From assembly GCF_900100275.1 (NCBI RefSeq), contig NZ_FNET01000003.1:434001-498000 (forward strand): a stretch of 64,000 nt of DNA. The letters run 5' to 3'. The notes beneath the pieces are model-generated. The model did no database searches. It saw only the letters and a program-made list of their open reading frames with translations, and had not been told where the DNA came from. Positions 8,102-15,461 of the stretch are shown piece by piece (position 1 is the stretch's first letter; every line of letters begins with the position of its first letter). Origin of the DNA: Lentzea albidocapillata subsp. violacea (GTDB lineage Bacteria; Actinomycetota; Actinomycetes; Mycobacteriales; Pseudonocardiaceae). The position numbers and the translations under genes are program-made.

Positions 8102-9484
8102 TCACGCCGGCCCGACCTGTCCGCTCAGGAGTCCACTGTAGCCCAGACGGACCAGCGTGGCGGCCTCGTCCAGGCCTGTTTCCAGCGCTTTGAGCTGCGC
8201 GAACGCCCGGCCGTACCGCTGTTGTCCCGCCAGCGGCAGCGACGGGACCTGCGTCCGGCGCACATCGAGCCGGGTCGAGCCGGTCGGCGTCCTGGCGAAC
8301 GCGGCGCGCAGCACGCCTTCGAGAAAGTCCGGGTCGAGCTTGCGTGGGTCGATCTCGTACGTCGCGCCGGTGGGGGACGTGACGACGTGCCGGCCGGGGG
8401 CCGCGCGGACCAGCTCGCCGATCGTGGTCATCGGGGGATCGTCCTGCTGCCGCAGCTCGGGCAACGGCGGCAGGCCGAACGTCGGCTGTGCCGCGAGGTA
8501 GGCGGACGCGTCGGTGCCGCTGCGGCGCGACGGACTGAGGTCGACGTCGTCGTCCAGCAGGTCGATGACCCGCGTGTTCGGGTCGAGCGGGCCCGGTGTC
8601 TCCAGGAGCGCGATGTACTCGAGTGCGCGGCCGATCGGGTTGCGCAGCAGCCACAGATCACGCCCCGGCTGCACGGTCATCACCGCGCGCAACGCCCCGG
8701 CGCGCAGCAGGTTGCCGCGGATCCGCTTGCCCGGCCTCCTCGACGCCGCCGCCGACGGCAGCAGCACCGCCACCAGCCCGCCGGGCTTCGCCAGCGACAG
8801 GCAGTGCTGCAACCAGGCCAGCTCCGGTTCGCCGCGAGGCGGCAGGCCGTAGGTCCACCGGGCGTCGCCGACCAGTTCCTCGTGCCCCCACGCCCGGTCG
8901 TGCCACGGCGGATCGCACACCACCGCGTCTGCCTTCACCTGCACCCCGTTGTGCCGCAACGAGTCGCCGGTGAAGATCTGCGCGGCCGGCATCCGGCGCC
9001 GCGCGATGACGGCCGACACGGGATCGAGCTCCTGCCCGATCTTGTTCCGCGCCCTGGAGGCCTTCAGCAGACTCCCCGTGCCGCACGCCGGATCGATCAC
9101 CGTGTCGCCGTCCGTCGTGGCCAGGACGACCTCGACGACCTCGGGCGGAGTGGGGTTCAGCAGCCGCGAGTGGGCCTCCAGGTACCGCTCGTGCAGGTAC
9201 TCGAACGTCTCCGCGTCGGCCTCGACCGCGGCCAGTGCCTGGCCGAGCTTCAGATCGTCCGCGGTCCGCAACCGCGTCCACAGCCGCTCGGCCGGGGAGA
9301 CCCGGAACGGCTTCCCGTTGCGCCGAAGCCATAACTCCACGTCGCGCAACAGGTACAACGGACTGGAGGCCGTCCCACCGACCGGCGACGGAAAGTCCTC
9401 GAACCGCCGCCGCCAGTTCGACACGGCCGCCCGCCCCACATCGGCGAGGCGCGCTATGTCACCGGCATTGACAGTCTCATCCAT
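8102..9484 (-). CDS. HTH-fused N6-adenine DNA methyltransferase (HsdM-like)
   Basis: A 460-residue SAM-dependent adenine methylase. Residues about 5-60 form a helix-turn-helix (ARLADVGRAAVSNWRRRF), unusual for a type I M subunit. The catalytic half has motif I VIDPACGTGSLL and motif IV CDPPW, a variant of NPPF/DPPY. The C-terminal ~130 residues look like a target-recognition or coiled region, but no separate S or R subunit is present. The ATG at 9484 is chosen; a GTG two codons earlier sits inside the GTTCACAA palindrome. The HTH and the palindrome at its own promoter suggest autoregulation. It could be an orphan methylase, an epigenetic regulator or part of a defence module. Confidence 0.87.
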   Translation of the reverse strand: MDETVNAGDIARLADVGRAAVSNWRRRFEDFPSPVGGTASSPLYLLRDVELWLRRNGKPFRVSPAERLWTRLRTADDLKLGQALAAVEADAETFEYLHERYLEAHSRLLNPTPPEVVEVVLATTDGDTVIDPACGTGSLLKASRARNKIGQELDPVSAVIARRRMPAAQIFTGDSLRHNGVQVKADAVVCDPPWHDRAWGHEELVGDARWTYGLPPRGEPELAWLQHCLSLAKPGGLVAVLLPSAAASRRPGKRIRGNLLRAGALRAVMTVQPGRDLWLLRNPIGRALEYIALLETPGPLDPNTRVIDLLDDDVDLSPSRRSGTDASAYLAAQPTFGLPPLPELRQQDDPPMTTIGELVRAAPGRHVVTSPTGATYEIDPRKLDPDFLEGVLRAAFARTPTGSTRLDVRRTQVPSLPLAGQQRYGRAFAQLKALETGLDEAATLVRLGYSGLLSGQVGPA

Positions 9485-9520
9485 GTTCACAACCGTATTG
9501 CTTGTGAACTCACTTCACAA
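9485..9520. promoter_or_regulatory. palindromic operator between methylase and PP2C genes
   Basis: GTTCACAA (9485-9492) and TTGTGAAC (9502-9509) are perfect inverse 8-mers spaced by 9 bp. A third half-site TTCACAA follows at 9514-9520. They fill most of the short divergent intergenic gap and touch the methylase start, so a protein bound here would control both genes. Confidence 0.65.
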
Positions 9521-9537
9521 CTGATCTACTGGAGAAC

Positions 9538-10233
9538 ATGACACACGAGCTGCGCATCGCCGTGGCGACCGATCCTGGGCTCGTCCGTGAGCACAACGAG
9601 GATTCGGTCTACGTCCGCGCGGATCTGCAGGCCGTGGCGGACGGCATGGGCGGCCACGAGCACGGCGAAGTGGCCAGCGCACTCGCGGTCAACGTCCTCG
9701 CGGGCTGGGAGGGCGACCTGGGGCCCGCCGTGGCCGAGATCGCGCGCAGACTCGACGCCGAGACGCCCCAGGGCGCCGGCACCACGCTGACCGCCATCCG
9801 GTGGGAGGGCCTCGCCTTCCAACTGGCGCACATCGGCGACTCCCGCGCGTACGTGCTCAGGGAAGGCGAACTCCGCCAGATCTCCCACGACCACACCATG
9901 GTCCAGGCGTTGGTGGACGCCGGTCGCATGACACCGGAAGAAGCCCTGGTGCACCCGCGCCGCGCCTACGTGCTGCGCGCCCTGCAGTCCGGCAACTCGC
10001 ACGACCCCGATCTCTCGTGGCACCAGGCCAAGATCGAGGACCGTTACCTGCTCTGCAGCGACGGCCTGACCGACTACACCGACCTCGGTGACGTCCACGA
10101 GATCCTGCTGTCCACGGAGGACGGAACAGAGGCGGCCTGGCAGCTGATCGCACTGGCGAACGGCAACGGCGGCCCGGACAACATCACCTGCGTCGTCATC
10201 GACGTGGTCCGCAAGAAATGGTGGCAGCGCTAG
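9538..10233 (+). CDS. PP2C-family Ser/Thr protein phosphatase
   Basis: A 231-residue metal-dependent phosphatase domain with the family motifs in order: REHNED near residue 20, VADGMGGH, AGTTLT, HIGDSRAY, LCSDGLTD and GGPDNITC. The Asp residues that bind Mn/Mg are present. There is no transmembrane part, so it is cytosolic. A good ribosome site (CTGGAG) lies 6 bp before the ATG. It diverges from the N6-methylase over a shared operator and lies 1.5 kb from the Ser/Thr kinase whose targets it may dephosphorylate. A strong terminator follows. Confidence 0.93.
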   Translation: MTHELRIAVATDPGLVREHNEDSVYVRADLQAVADGMGGHEHGEVASALAVNVLAGWEGDLGPAVAEIARRLDAETPQGAGTTLTAIRWEGLAFQLAHIGDSRAYVLREGELRQISHDHTMVQALVDAGRMTPEEALVHPRRAYVLRALQSGNSHDPDLSWHQAKIEDRYLLCSDGLTDYTDLGDVHEILLSTEDGTEAAWQLIALANGNGGPDNITCVVIDVVRKKWWQR

Positions 10234-10283
10234 GGAAAGCTGCTCGGCGGGACGGGAAGCGAGAGCGACCGCCCGCAGATGGA

Positions 10284-10316
10284 AACGGTCCCCGGCACAG
10301 CGTGCCGGGGACCGTT
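10284..10316. terminator. bidirectional terminator stem-loop
   Basis: A 15-bp perfect stem (arms 10284-10298 and 10302-10316, loop AGC) lies between the convergent PP2C and S33 peptidase genes. It is GC-rich without a long U-tract, as is common in actinobacterial terminators. Confidence 0.85.
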
Positions 10317-10330
10317 GCTCTGCAAGGGTG

Positions 10331-12100
10331 TTACAGGTTGGCCGGCATGCCCGACTCGTCGGCAGCCGCCGTCGAGGAACCGCTCAGCAGGTCCTTGACG
10401 ATCTTGTTGGCTTCCTTCACCGCGGGCGTGATCATCTTGATCTTGACCTTGCCGTTGGTGAGCTTGCCGCCGACCTCGAACGTCTTGTCCTCACCGGGCA
10501 GCGGAAGCGCCTGGCAGCCCGTGAACTGCTTGCGCGGGGTGGCACCGGTCTGGAAGAAGAAGACGATCGGGTCGTCGACGCAGTCCGTGTTGTACGGGAA
10601 CAGGCCGTGCGAGCCCTCGTTGTCGACGCTGATCAGCTTGGCCTTCGGCAGCGCCTTCGCCGTGGCGAGGCCACCCTCGTAGGCGGTGGCGGCGTCGAGC
10701 TCGGACTGCGCGACCAGCAGACGCGGGAACGTCTTCTTGTCCGGCTTCGGCATCGCGTTCTTCGTCGGCCAGTACGCGCACAGCGGGGTGCCCATGAACG
10801 GCGCGATGAACGGCGCGTTCACGGTCAGGTCGGCGAGCCAGTAGTTCCAGTAGTGCAGGTTCTGGTTCCACTGACCGTCCTGGCAGCGGATCGCCTCGAA
10901 CGTCGCGTCCCAGGTCTCGACCTCGGCGGCGGCGGTCGTGGTCTTCACCGCGACGCGCTCCTTCTTGGCGATGGCGGCGAGCGCGTTGGACTTGGCCTTC
11001 GCGATGAACGCCTTGTTCTCGTCGCTGAGGCCCTTGGTGGCCAGCATCTTCGAGACGAGCTGCTCGACCTTCTCCGCGTCCGTGCCGGCGGCCGGGGTGC
11101 CGATCACCGCGGACACCGCAGCGGCCGCGGTCGGGTACTGGGACGTGTCGTACATGGCCGGGATCACGAACCACGCGACGAACAGCTGACCCAGGAACTC
11201 ACGCGTGCCGCCGGCCTTCTCCCAGTTGCGGCGGATCTCCATCGGGTCGGTGCCCTGGCCGTACTCGGCGTCGTTGCGCGCCATGTACGGCAGCAGCGCC
11301 TCCTGGAACTGGCGGTCGCGGGTGCGCGGCTGCAGGTCCCAGGTGTTCTCGAGGGTCGTCTGCGAGGCGTCGACGGCCGAGTCGAGCAGGAAGCGGTGCG
11401 CCTTGCCCGGGAACGTAGCGGCGTACCAGGTGCCGAGCCACGTGCCGTAGGAGTAGCCGATGTAGCTCATCTTCTTCTCGCCGAGCACGACGCGGATGAA
11501 GTCCATGTCGTATGCGGTCTGCTCGGTGGTGATGAACTTGGTCAGCGGGTTCTCGAGGCAGCCGTCGACCTTCGCCTTGTTCAGCACGTTGATGTCGGTG
11601 CTGTTCGGGACGGTGTAGCTGCACTTGAGCGGCGTGGAGAGGCCGACACCGCGCGGGTCGAAGCCGATGAAGTCGTACTGGCCGGCGAGGACCGGGGTGC
11701 GCAGGGCCATCGCCGCGCCCCACGGCAGGCCGGAGCCGCCGGGGCCACCGGGGTTGACCAGCGCGATGCCCTGACGGCTGGTGCCCTTGTACGCGGTCTC
11801 GGTCTTGGAGACGCGGATGCCGATCGTGTTGCCGTCGGCCGGGTTGTGCCAGTCGCGCGGGACCTGGATGGTCGCGCAGGCGAGACCCTTGACGGTCTTG
11901 AACCTCTTGACGGTCTCCTCGGCCACGCCGGGGAAGGTGCACTCCTCCCAGGTCACCTGTTGCGTGGCGAGGGCACCCGCGAGTGCCTGGGTGTCCGGGT
12001 CCTGCTTGGCGGCCGCGCTCGCCGTCGGCGTGAGCACGATGCTCGTCGCGATCAGCGCCCCTGTGACCGCGGCGATGCCGCCTCTGAAGTACTGCCTCAC
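10331..12100 (-). CDS. secreted S33-type alpha/beta-hydrolase peptidase
   Basis: A 589-residue secreted serine peptidase of the tripeptidyl/prolyl aminopeptidase type (S33), expected to release short peptides from protein N-termini outside the cell. It has a Sec signal peptide (about 1-30) ending near SASA. The alpha/beta-hydrolase fold shows oxyanion segment NPGGPGGSG, nucleophile Ser in GYSYGTW, and C-terminal TAP-like region with the catalytic His in GSHGLFP. The start is GTG at 12100, with a strong GGAAGGGA site in front. The last ~60 residues are Lys/Ala-rich. It is transcribed alone and faces a terminator shared with the PP2C gene. Confidence 0.9.
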   Translation of the reverse strand: MRQYFRGGIAAVTGALIATSIVLTPTASAAAKQDPDTQALAGALATQQVTWEECTFPGVAEETVKRFKTVKGLACATIQVPRDWHNPADGNTIGIRVSKTETAYKGTSRQGIALVNPGGPGGSGLPWGAAMALRTPVLAGQYDFIGFDPRGVGLSTPLKCSYTVPNSTDINVLNKAKVDGCLENPLTKFITTEQTAYDMDFIRVVLGEKKMSYIGYSYGTWLGTWYAATFPGKAHRFLLDSAVDASQTTLENTWDLQPRTRDRQFQEALLPYMARNDAEYGQGTDPMEIRRNWEKAGGTREFLGQLFVAWFVIPAMYDTSQYPTAAAAVSAVIGTPAAGTDAEKVEQLVSKMLATKGLSDENKAFIAKAKSNALAAIAKKERVAVKTTTAAAEVETWDATFEAIRCQDGQWNQNLHYWNYWLADLTVNAPFIAPFMGTPLCAYWPTKNAMPKPDKKTFPRLLVAQSELDAATAYEGGLATAKALPKAKLISVDNEGSHGLFPYNTDCVDDPIVFFFQTGATPRKQFTGCQALPLPGEDKTFEVGGKLTNGKVKIKMITPAVKEANKIVKDLLSGSSTAAADESGMPANL

Positions 12101-12234
12101 GGTAGATCCCTTCCTGCCCCCGCACGGCCTGGGTAAGACCGCGCTTGCAACAGAGGAGAAAGGAAAAAACCGCGTTTAACACTCGTGGGTGATGGCAGAA
12201 AGTCGCCATGTCTGGAAACCGTCACCGATCGTGT

Positions 12235-12266
12235 TCACAGAGTGATGAAGATCGTCAGCTCTGTGA
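12235..12266. repeat. inverted repeat upstream of S33 peptidase
   Basis: TCACAGAG (12235-12242) and CTCTGTGA (12259-12266) are perfect inverse 8-mers with a 16-bp spacer. They lie just past the stop of the LuxR-like gene and about 135 bp before the peptidase start. They could be a weak terminator or an operator; orientation does not decide. Confidence 0.4.
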
Positions 12267-12276
12267 CATCGGGTGA

Positions 12277-13167
12277 CTAAAGCCAACCCCGCCGTGATGC
12301 CTGGACGCCGAGCTGGAACCGGGTCTGCGCCCCCAGCAACTGCTGCAGCCGGCTCACCCGGCGGTGCACCGTGCGTTCGCTGACGCCGAGCTCGCGCGCG
12401 ATCGACTCGTCCGTCAGACCGGCGCTGAGCAGCGCCATCAGCCTCCGGGTAGCCGTGGTCGGCTCCTGCTGGGTGTCCTCCTGGCCGCCGGGGGTGATCG
12501 ACACCGCCATCCGCCAGAACGCCTCGAACAACTCGATCAACGCGCTCAGTAGCACGGACGGGTGAATGAGAAGCGCGACCACGTTCCCGCCCGTGACGGT
12601 CGGCACCGCGATCAACGCCCGGTCCGAGTCGGCGATCACGAGTTTCAGCGGCACGCCGGGGAACGTCCGCGCCTGCTCGCCCACCGCGATGCTCTCCTGC
12701 ACGGACGCGAATCCGCGTTCGGTCTGCAGCAACGCCGACTCGTACACGACCCGGTAGGCGACACCGCGGGCCAGCGCCGGAGGCTGCGCGGGACTCGCCT
12801 CCGGCTGAGGGCTCAGGTACGAACCGGGATCGAGCGCCCGGATCTCCGACTTGGCCTGGCTCTGCATCTCCTCGAACGCGCTGATCACCTCGTCCGCCTC
12901 CGTGAGGACCTCGACGAAGTCGACCTCCTTCGCACCGCGCTCGGCATAGGCGGCGGCCAGGACCTCAGCGGTCTCCCTGGCCCGCGCTGCCGCGACCTCG
13001 TGCCCCGAGGCGACCGCGGCCAGCGCGGAACGCGGCGGGCGCACGTCGTTGTTCCGGATCAGCCCGAGCCGTTCGAGCTCCTCATGTGCCGGGCCGGGCT
13101 CGGTGACGTCTCCGCGCAGCATCGCCAGGTAGAGCTTCTCGGCCTCCGGCGACAGCCCCTCGTGCAC
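12277..13167 (-). CDS. LuxR-type regulator with TrmB-like N-terminus
   Basis: A 296-residue regulator. The first ~70 residues (LSPEAEKLYLAMLRGDV onward) resemble a TrmB-like winged helix as used in many actinobacterial one-component regulators. The middle may be a sensor domain. The C-terminus is a LuxR HTH with LLSAGLTDESIARELGV and RTVHRRVSRLQQLLG. The GTG at 13167 was chosen because GAGGGGAG lies just upstream and conserved sequence starts there; the open frame continues upstream but only as repeat-containing non-conserved sequence. Targets are unknown. It lies upstream of, and on the same strand as, the S33 peptidase gene, with a 176-bp gap. Confidence 0.82.
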   Translation of the reverse strand: MHEGLSPEAEKLYLAMLRGDVTEPGPAHEELERLGLIRNNDVRPPRSALAAVASGHEVAAARARETAEVLAAAYAERGAKEVDFVEVLTEADEVISAFEEMQSQAKSEIRALDPGSYLSPQPEASPAQPPALARGVAYRVVYESALLQTERGFASVQESIAVGEQARTFPGVPLKLVIADSDRALIAVPTVTGGNVVALLIHPSVLLSALIELFEAFWRMAVSITPGGQEDTQQEPTTATRRLMALLSAGLTDESIARELGVSERTVHRRVSRLQQLLGAQTRFQLGVQASRRGWL

Positions 13168-13320
13168 ACGACTCCCCTCGGTGGTTCTGAACCGAAGGTA
13201 CCTGGCCGGACAGTAGGAACCCGCCTTAGGCGAACCGGCGCATCGCCCCGACGAACAGGGCGTCGAACGCCCGGTCGGACAGCACCCTGCGCGAACAGGA
13301 TCGGCCGCGCCCCGAGCCGT

Positions 13321-13357
13321 CAACCAACCGGTTGGTTGTCCCGACCAACCGGTTGGT
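13321..13357. promoter_or_regulatory. tandem TetR-style palindromic operators
   Basis: CAACCAACCGGTTGGTTG (13321-13338) is a perfect 18-bp palindrome. A second, ACCAACCGGTTGGT (13344-13357), follows after 5 bp. This layout is typical of a TetR operator, but no tetR gene is adjacent. Confidence 0.75.
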
Positions 13358-13375
13358 TGGAATGATCTCCTGGAC

Positions 13376-13468
13376 ATGGTCGTGCACATGTCGATCCTGG
13401 CGTTCACCACCCCGAACGCGACCCCTGCACTCGTCGAACGCTCGGTCAGCCGCCTGATCGCCGAGTAG
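13376..13468 (+). other. short open frame next to the TetR-style operators
   Basis: A 30-codon frame starting MVVHMSILAF begins 18 bp after the second palindrome. It could be a real small peptide or the leftover 5' end of a gene once controlled by these operators. It matches no family I recognise. Together with the opposite flank (13168-13320, where no gene is convincing), it suggests a decayed TetR-controlled locus. Confidence 0.3.
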
Positions 13469-13480
13469 GGCGTTTCCTCG

Positions 13481-14230
13481 TCAGCTACGGCGCAGCAGGT
13501 AGGTGTCCATGATCCAGCCCTTGCGCGCACGGGCCTCGTCACGCACCTCGCGGATCCGCGCCGCCACGTCCCCGACCCGCCCCGACACCAGGATCTCGTC
13601 CGGCATCCCGAGGTAGGCGCCCCAGTAGATCCACGTGTCCGGGTCGACGCCCTCGAACGAGTACGTCGCGTCCAGCATCACGGCCACGTCGTCCACATCG
13701 GACGGCCACCCGGCGGCCAGCCGGCGGCCGGTCGTGATCTGCACCGGCTTGCCGACCTGGTTCAGCGACACGCGGTGGCCCGCGGTCAACGCGGCCACCG
13801 ACGTCACGCCCGGGATGACCTCCACCTCGAACGACTCGCCGCGGGCCAGCAGGTCGTCGAGGATCGCCAGCGTCGAGTCGTACAGGGACGGGTCGCCCCA
13901 CACCAGGAACGCCCCGACCTCGTCCTCGCCCAGTTCCGAGAGCAGCCCCCGGACGACGTCCGCGCGGTCGCGGCGCCAGGCGTCGATCGTCGCCCTGTAG
14001 TCGGTGGGGTTGCGGTCGCGTTCCGGATCCCGGCCCTCGACCCAGCGGTACGGGCGCGTCACGTGCTCCGCCAGGATCGACGCGCGCAGGTCGACGAGCT
14101 CCTGCTTCGCGGAACCCTTGTCCAGCACGAAGTACACGTCGACCGTCTGCAACGCCTTGACGGCCTGCACCGTCAGGTGGTCGGGATTGCCCGCGCCGAT
14201 ACCGATGACCAGGATCTTTCGCACCGGCAC
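13481..14230 (-). CDS. cobF: precorrin-6A synthase (CobF-type methyltransferase)
   Basis: A 249-residue tetrapyrrole methylase of the CobF type, which in aerobic cobalamin synthesis methylates C-1 of precorrin-5 and removes acetate to give precorrin-6A, using SAM. Typical features are the N-terminal VIGIGAGNPDHLT loop, VWGDPSLYDS and VIPGVTSV, over the family's normal length. The start is a GTG 7 bp after the stop of the PaaK-like gene, so it is the last gene of the LuxE/LuxC operon. No other cobalamin genes are nearby. It may serve a corrin pathway encoded elsewhere; a new role with its operon partners is possible but unsupported. Confidence 0.88.
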   Translation of the reverse strand: MPVRKILVIGIGAGNPDHLTVQAVKALQTVDVYFVLDKGSAKQELVDLRASILAEHVTRPYRWVEGRDPERDRNPTDYRATIDAWRRDRADVVRGLLSELGEDEVGAFLVWGDPSLYDSTLAILDDLLARGESFEVEVIPGVTSVAALTAGHRVSLNQVGKPVQITTGRRLAAGWPSDVDDVAVMLDATYSFEGVDPDTWIYWGAYLGMPDEILVSGRVGDVAARIREVRDEARARKGWIMDTYLLRRS

Positions 14231-14237
14231 ACACTAA

Positions 14238-15458
14238 CTACACGGGGCGCTCGTCGAGGAGCCGCAGGGTCTTGCCTGTGCGGGGATTCACCTCCAGCGT
14301 GGCCACCCACTCCACCGCGAGCGGTGCCACGACGCCCCGGCCGGCCTGCAGTGCGAACCGCGGGCTGATCCGGTGCACCTCGTCCTGGACGGCGGAGACG
14401 TCCTGCGCCGCACCGGCGATGCGCAGCACCAGCTGGTCTCGTGCGTCGATCCGGCGGATGACGACCTGCACGCCGTTGTGCGTGATCCCGGCGCGGTCGA
14501 CGGCGGCCCGCAGGTGGTCGAGGTGCAACGTCACGGGGCCGACCCGCGCGCCCTCGTCGGCGCGGCCGAGCAGGCGGAAGATCCCGTCCTCCACGTCGAC
14601 CCATTCGGCCAGGTCGCCGACCGGGTAACGGATCATCGGCTGCAGCCGCCGGGTGAGGTCGGTCTGCAGCAACCGGCCCGGCCGGCCCGGCGAGGTGATC
14701 GGCCTGCCGGTGCCGGCGTCGACGATCTCCAGCACCGAGCTGTCCACAAAGGAACGGAACACCCTCGGGTCGTCCGAGCCGAGCACCGCCGTGCCGATGA
14801 TCCCGCCGTCCACGCTGCCGTAGACGAACGACCGGAACTCGGCGCCGGGAAACGCTTCGAGCAGGAGTGCGCGCTGGTCGTCGTACAGGGCCTCGCCGCT
14901 GAACAGGACCAGCCGCACCGACGGCAGTGAGCCGGCCTCGGAACGAACGTGCGCGGCCAGCCGGCACAGCGTCGTCGGGAAGCCCGCGACGACGGTGGCG
15001 TCGAAGTCCAGCATCGTGGTCAGCGTGAACTCGACCGGCGCGCTGCCGGTGATCGGCAGCTGCACCAGGTCGATCGGGGAGTGTTGCAACGCGTTCAGGG
15101 CGAAGACGAAGCTGGAGTAGAGCTCGCCGGCGGCGAAGAGGTTCGCGATGCGGTCGCCGTGCCGCAGTCCGGCCGCGGGCAGCGTTTCCGCGTACGTGCG
15201 GCACATCGCGTCCCATTCCCCGTTGGTGTAGAAGGAGACGCGAGGGGCCTTGGTGGTGCCGCCGGTCTTGAAGATCAGGCCGTCGGTGTGCGCGCTGGTC
15301 AGCACCTGGTTGTCGCGGACGGTGTTCGCGGCCCAGAACGCGGCCTGGTCGACCACGGGCAGGTCGGCCAACGGCGTCGAGGAGTCGTAGCCGTCGTACA
15401 GGTCCCGGTAGAACGGGGAGTGCGTGCGGGCGTAGCAGACGAGGTCGAGCACGGACAT
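14238..15458 (-). CDS. PaaK/LuxE-like adenylate-forming ligase
   Basis: A 406-residue member of the PaaK/LuxE branch of adenylating enzymes, expected to activate a carboxylic acid as acyl-AMP. The P-loop-like segment FKTGGTTKAPRVSF is near residue 65, and YGSVDGGIIG and RYPVGDLAEW match the core motifs. Unlike the neighbouring ligase domains it lacks the CxCG cluster before the final LLGRAD motif, and its C-terminal subdomain is full length. It starts 3 bp after the LuxC-fusion stop and ends 7 bp before cobF, so it is clearly operon-internal. The substrate is unknown. A thioester-forming partner such as CoA or a carrier protein is possible; no carrier protein is encoded nearby. Confidence 0.82.
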   Translation of the reverse strand: MSVLDLVCYARTHSPFYRDLYDGYDSSTPLADLPVVDQAAFWAANTVRDNQVLTSAHTDGLIFKTGGTTKAPRVSFYTNGEWDAMCRTYAETLPAAGLRHGDRIANLFAAGELYSSFVFALNALQHSPIDLVQLPITGSAPVEFTLTTMLDFDATVVAGFPTTLCRLAAHVRSEAGSLPSVRLVLFSGEALYDDQRALLLEAFPGAEFRSFVYGSVDGGIIGTAVLGSDDPRVFRSFVDSSVLEIVDAGTGRPITSPGRPGRLLQTDLTRRLQPMIRYPVGDLAEWVDVEDGIFRLLGRADEGARVGPVTLHLDHLRAAVDRAGITHNGVQVVIRRIDARDQLVLRIAGAAQDVSAVQDEVHRISPRFALQAGRGVVAPLAVEWVATLEVNPRTGKTLRLLDERPV

Positions 15459-15461
15459 CGT

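Noticed and set aside
7047-10233. A complete Pgl phage-defence system
   Set aside because: The kinase, methylase and phosphatase are all of different types from PglW, PglX and PglZ, and no PglY-like ATPase is present.
12277-13542. Longer N-terminus of the LuxR/TrmB-like regulator
   Set aside because: The extra 125 codons run through the TetR-style palindromes and the start region of the next locus, have no conservation, and a good ribosome site supports the GTG at 13167.
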